Below are positions 5,602 through 7,578 of a stretch of 7,578 nucleotides of DNA, piece by piece. The stretch spans positions 8,348,068 through 8,355,645 of the forward strand of contig CP070627.1 of NCBI GenBank assembly GCA_020355945.1, in the 5' to 3' direction. Source of the DNA: Candidatus Aminicenantota bacterium. Its GTDB lineage: Bacteria; Acidobacteriota; Aminicenantia; UBA2199. The stretch's first letter is position 1, and the number at the start of each line of letters is the position of its first letter. The position numbers were made by a program, and so were the translations under genes. The notes under the pieces were generated by a model. It saw only the letters and a program-made list of their open reading frames with translations, did not search any database and had not been told where the DNA came from.

Positions 5602-6627
5602 ATGAAAAAAATTTTTACCTTGTTTCTTTTAATCGGCATGATCGTTCCTGTGTGCCCTGCCCAGGACCGTGTAATCCCGGATATTTATAAACCGGAATCC
5701 ATTACAGTGGATGAGAACTGTATTTATATTACCCAGGATGTTGAAGTTTTTATCTACTCAAAAAAGGATGTAAAACTGGTTAAGAAATTCGGCAAAGCTG
5801 GCGAAGGTCCCCGGGAATTTAAAAAAATCCCGGCTCCGTGGATTCCCAGTATTACCCTCTATCTAAAAGGCGACCAACTGCTGATCAATAGTTTAGGAAA
5901 GATTTCTCTTTTTTCCAAAGACGGCGAATTTATCAGTGAAACTCCTACAGGAACCCAGGCCCGGTATATCCCGGTTGGTGATAAATATATTTATATGCAT
6001 TTCATGTTTGATGATAAAGTCACGTATATCGCCGCGGATTTGGTGGACGCTAACTTAAAAAATAAAATTGAACTTTGTCGCTTTAAGTTCCCGGCGCAAA
6101 CAGGCAAAAAACGCGACCCCATCTTAATGGCCAGGATGTCCAGTTATTTCGACAGGTATGCTTACAAAGACAAATTCGTTTTCCCCACCGACAACAATAA
6201 CATCAGGATATTTAATTCCCATGGAAAGGAAGTCACATCCTTTACTCCCCCTTACACAAAAGTCCCTATTAATGGTGCGCTGAAGAAAACCATCGATGAG
6301 TTCTTCTCCAAAGATATACGCTATAAAATGCCTTATTTGGCTGATAAAAACAGTAATCTCATCGCTCTGCCGGAATATATGCCGATTTTTAAGGATTACC
6401 GTCTTGCTGACAATAAAATCTATATCCTCTCAAACTTTAAAAAAGACGGCAAATTTGAAACCTTTATATATGATTTCTCCGGCAAATTGCTAAAAAAGAC
6501 CTTTATCCCACTTGTAGAGAGTGACATGCTCACGCTGTATCCTTTTTATATCAAAGACAGCAAAATATATCAACTGGTTTTAGGTGAAGATGAAGAGGAG
6601 TTTTTTCTCCGTATTACCAATATATAA
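5602..6627 (+). CDS. Secreted six-bladed beta-propeller protein
   Basis: A 341-residue protein with a type I signal peptide: MKK, hydrophobic core 5-17 and likely cleavage after Ala20 (VCPA|QD). Cys18 does not fit a lipobox because Pro and Val precede it. The mature part has repeated strand patterns such as ISLFSKDGEFISE, IRIFNSHGKEVTSF and FIYDFSGKLLKK, one per blade, and the motif FGKAGEGPREF (63-73). That motif is typical of NHL-like six-bladed propeller proteins of the kind abundant in Bacteroidota and Aminicenantes. Location is periplasm or cell surface. The ligand is unknown; no catalytic motif is visible. The start is supported by GGAGG (5590-5594) with 7-nt spacing. It is transcribed away from the winged-helix gene across a 241-bp shared region and seems to be monocistronic, or loosely followed by the TolC-like gene. 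Confidence 0.85.
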   Translation: MKKIFTLFLLIGMIVPVCPAQDRVIPDIYKPESITVDENCIYITQDVEVFIYSKKDVKLVKKFGKAGEGPREFKKIPAPWIPSITLYLKGDQLLINSLGKISLFSKDGEFISETPTGTQARYIPVGDKYIYMHFMFDDKVTYIAADLVDANLKNKIELCRFKFPAQTGKKRDPILMARMSSYFDRYAYKDKFVFPTDNNNIRIFNSHGKEVTSFTPPYTKVPINGALKKTIDEFFSKDIRYKMPYLADKNSNLIALPEYMPIFKDYRLADNKIYILSNFKKDGKFETFIYDFSGKLLKKTFIPLVESDMLTLYPFYIKDSKIYQLVLGEDEEEFFLRITNI

Positions 6628-6745
6628 GAATGCTTTCGTGGAAAGTCGCTTTCACAGCGGGTTGGGAAGCCTCCGGGATTAATAAGAAGCTTTTGCGGAA
6701 GATGGCGGGTACACATGTTTCAGTGGGCATGTTTCACGTTATCTC

Positions 6746-6773
6746 AAAAAGGGGTCGGCGACCCCAACCTATT
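6746..6773 (+). repeat. 28-bp palindromic repeat, copy 1
   Basis: AAAAA, then the palindrome GGGGTCG-G-CGACCCC (6751-6765), then AACCTATT. It is a clear relative of the copy at 6854-6881, 108 bp downstream. Read on the minus strand it is a GC stem followed by TTTTT, as in an intrinsic terminator, although no minus-strand gene ends here. Confidence 0.7.
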
Positions 6774-6812
6774 CACGGTCAGCCAGATGCCGTTCTTTCG
6801 GGGCGTCATCTC

Positions 6813-6840
6813 AAAAGCTTGTTTTTTTTTGCAAGCTTTT
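6813..6840. terminator. Perfect 9-bp inverted repeat with T9 loop; possible weak terminator
   Basis: AAAAGCTTG (6813-6821) and CAAGCTTTT (6832-6840) are perfect complements around a loop of nine T and one G. The 3' arm ends in four T, so it could act as a weak terminator for the beta-propeller gene, but the stem is AT-rich and it lies 185 bp after the stop codon. Because it is symmetric it could work from either side. Sited between the two GC-rich palindromic repeats, it could equally be part of a repeat element. Confidence 0.35.
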
Positions 6841-6853
6841 ACAGGATATTAGT

Positions 6854-6881
6854 AAAAAGGGGGTGGCACCCCCATCCTATT
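6854..6881 (+). repeat. 28-bp palindromic repeat, copy 2
   Basis: AAAAA, then GGGGGTG-G-CACCCCC (6859-6873), then ATCCTATT. Compared with copy 1, both differing positions in the left arm are matched by complementary differences in the right arm, so the stem stays perfect. On the minus strand the stem is again followed by TTTTT. Confidence 0.7.
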
Positions 6882-6889
6882 ATTGCATC

Positions 6890-7010
6890 GGAGGTGATAA
6901 AAACCATAGGGAAGAAAAAATTTGCCAAAAAAACAAAGTTTCAGAAGGTATTAATAAAAATAGCCCCCCGAATCGGATGCCCGCACCGCCAGCTCCCCGG
7001 GGGCAAATAA
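6890..7010 (+). promoter_or_regulatory. Possible leader of the TolC-like gene: orphan Shine-Dalgarno, short frame and GC stem
   Basis: GGAGGTGA (6890-6897) is a full-strength Shine-Dalgarno, but at 8-nt spacing the codon is ATA (6906), not ATG. From there 34 in-frame codons run to TAA (7008-7010), encoding a Lys-rich peptide beginning IGKKKFAKKTK. Within them GCCCCC (6963-6968) can pair with GGGGGC (6999-7004) across a 30-nt loop, ending 8 nt before the GAGG that serves the TolC-like gene. This may be a leader peptide, or a small gene that lost its start codon. It may also be chance. Confidence 0.3.
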
Positions 7011-7022
7011 AGAGGTGTTTAT

Positions 7023-7578
7023 ATGAATATGAAACAAAAAATTAACATACTGTTTTTGGTATTGGTTTTGTTGGGGAGGTTGGGTTGGGTTGTGCATGCC
7101 GATAGCGGTAAAATCGCTGTACTGGATGAATACATTGAAATAGGACTAAACAGCAACCTGGCCCTGAAACAACAGGAATTTTCCTTAGAAAAGAGTTTAA
7201 AAGCCCTAAAAGAAGCCAAAGGCATGTTCCTGCCTTCTATTTCTATTGAAGCCCGGTATTCCCGGGCTGGTGGAGGACGTATGATTGATGTGCCTATTGG
7301 CGATATGATCAATCCCATTCATACCACATTAAATCAACTGCTGACGCTGCATGAATTCCCCCCGGTATACCCTGCCAATATTCCCAACGAGCGGATTCCT
7401 TTTTTACGGGAAAGCGAACAAGATACCAGATTACGAGTGATCCAACCGATATTTCAACCGGCTGTTTACTATAACGTCAAAATTAAAAAGGATTTGACAG
7501 GTATTGAAAAAGCAAAGCTAAATGTCTTTAAACGGCAGTTGACAGCAGATATCAAAAGTGCTTATTTCACATATCTGA
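7023..7578 (+). CDS. TolC-family outer-membrane efflux protein, N-terminal part (runs off the window)
   Basis: The first 185 codons of an open gene. ATG at 7023 is chosen over the ATG two codons later because GAGG (7012-7015) has 7-nt spacing to it. The signal peptide is MNMKQK plus a hydrophobic core (about 7-24), with likely cleavage after Ala26 (VVHA|DS). The mature N terminus has the pattern of an outer-membrane factor: an amphipathic helix with YIEIGLNSNLALKQQEFSLE, a second helical stretch LKALKEAKGMFLPSISIEARYSR leading into the first membrane strand, an extracellular-loop-like insert (about 83-125), then QPIFQPAVYYNVK and a long helix with KAKLNVFKRQL. Known members form trimeric channel-tunnels working with a periplasmic adaptor and an inner-membrane pump; such genes would be expected just downstream. 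The loop insert is long and proline-rich. Confidence 0.85.
   Translation, partial: MNMKQKINILFLVLVLLGRLGWVVHADSGKIAVLDEYIEIGLNSNLALKQQEFSLEKSLKALKEAKGMFLPSISIEARYSRAGGGRMIDVPIGDMINPIHTTLNQLLTLHEFPPVYPANIPNERIPFLRESEQDTRLRVIQPIFQPAVYYNVKIKKDLTGIEKAKLNVFKRQLTADIKSAYFTYL

Larger units (their letters stand above)
6628..7022. other. 395-bp intergenic stretch with repeats and hairpins
   Basis: No well-supported gene. From left to right it holds: overlapping short hairpins CTTTC-GTG-GAAAG-TCG-CTTTC (6633-6653); a 9-bp direct repeat CATGTTTCA (6714-6722, 6728-6736); two GC-rich palindromic repeats (6746-6773, 6854-6881); a T-looped inverted repeat (6813-6840); a strong Shine-Dalgarno without a normal start codon (6890-6897); and a GC stem just before the next gene (6963-7004). 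The frame 6630-7010 stays open for 126 codons but its product is a run of basic and low-complexity residues resembling no family I know. It crosses all the hairpins and its ATG lacks a ribosome-binding site. Confidence 0.7.

Noticed and set aside
5490..5690. A 66-codon plus-strand frame from TTG, overlapping the beta-propeller start.
   Set aside because: It overlaps the well-supported signal-peptide gene by 89 bp in another frame. The Shine-Dalgarno is poorly spaced, and its KEA repetition is explained by the DNA direct repeat.
6630..7010. A 126-codon plus-strand frame starting 2 nt after the beta-propeller stop.
   Set aside because: No Shine-Dalgarno precedes its ATG, and the product is basic, low-complexity and crosses all hairpins and repeats. 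Kept as a remark, not as a gene.
7019..7318. A 99-codon minus-strand frame.
   Set aside because: It is antisense to the TolC-like gene, which has a signal peptide, ribosome-binding site and family features.

Overview
This looks like a moderately AT-rich bacterial chromosome segment. No rRNA or tRNA is present to place it. Three things point to an uncultured Gram-negative lineage such as Candidatus Aminicenantes, with Bacteroidota or other Acidobacteriota-like phyla as alternatives: a hybrid two-component (HTCS-type) regulator, a secreted six-bladed beta-propeller protein with the FGKxGEGPxEF signature, and a TolC-family outer-membrane protein. The taxonomic call rests on family resemblance recalled from knowledge, not on a search.

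Layout. The left two thirds (1-5360) is read on the minus strand. In transcription order it holds: (a) a winged-helix protein (5031-5360) overlapping by 4 bp a nucleotidyltransferase-fold protein (4483-5034), behind a near-consensus sigma70 promoter at 5408-5436; (b) a second near-consensus promoter at 4449-4477, then a membrane histidine kinase/receiver/AraC regulator (2333-4336); (c) 24 bp later a NACHT-type NTPase with 42 uninterrupted pentapeptide repeats (203-2308); (d) 32 bp later the start of a lipoprotein gene with a strong Shine-Dalgarno (1-170, cut by the window edge). The right third is read on the plus strand: a secreted beta-propeller protein (5602-6627), a 395-bp stretch rich in small repeats and hairpins (6628-7022), and the first 185 codons of a TolC-family outer-membrane efflux protein (7023-7578, cut by the window edge).

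How the genes may work together. The kinase-regulator, NACHT/pentapeptide protein and lipoprotein are tightly packed and probably co-transcribed. The regulator keeps the HTCS cytoplasmic architecture and its characteristic membrane junction but lacks the large periplasmic sensor. The NACHT protein has intact Walker motifs and a long C-terminal beta-helix in the place where bacterial NLR-like proteins carry their sensor, yet shows no recognisable effector domain. The winged-helix/nucleotidyltransferase pair resembles AbiE-like or MNT-type toxin-antitoxin layouts. Together these suggest an accessory signalling or defence cluster. This is inference: no gene here has been shown to act in defence.

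The most notable non-coding signals are a 13-bp direct repeat placed at both the promoter and the start codon of the kinase gene, a palindrome-plus-direct-repeat element upstream of the beta-propeller gene, two 28-bp palindromic repeats whose stems differ by compensatory changes, and a perfect Shine-Dalgarno followed by ATA instead of a start codon upstream of the TolC-like gene.
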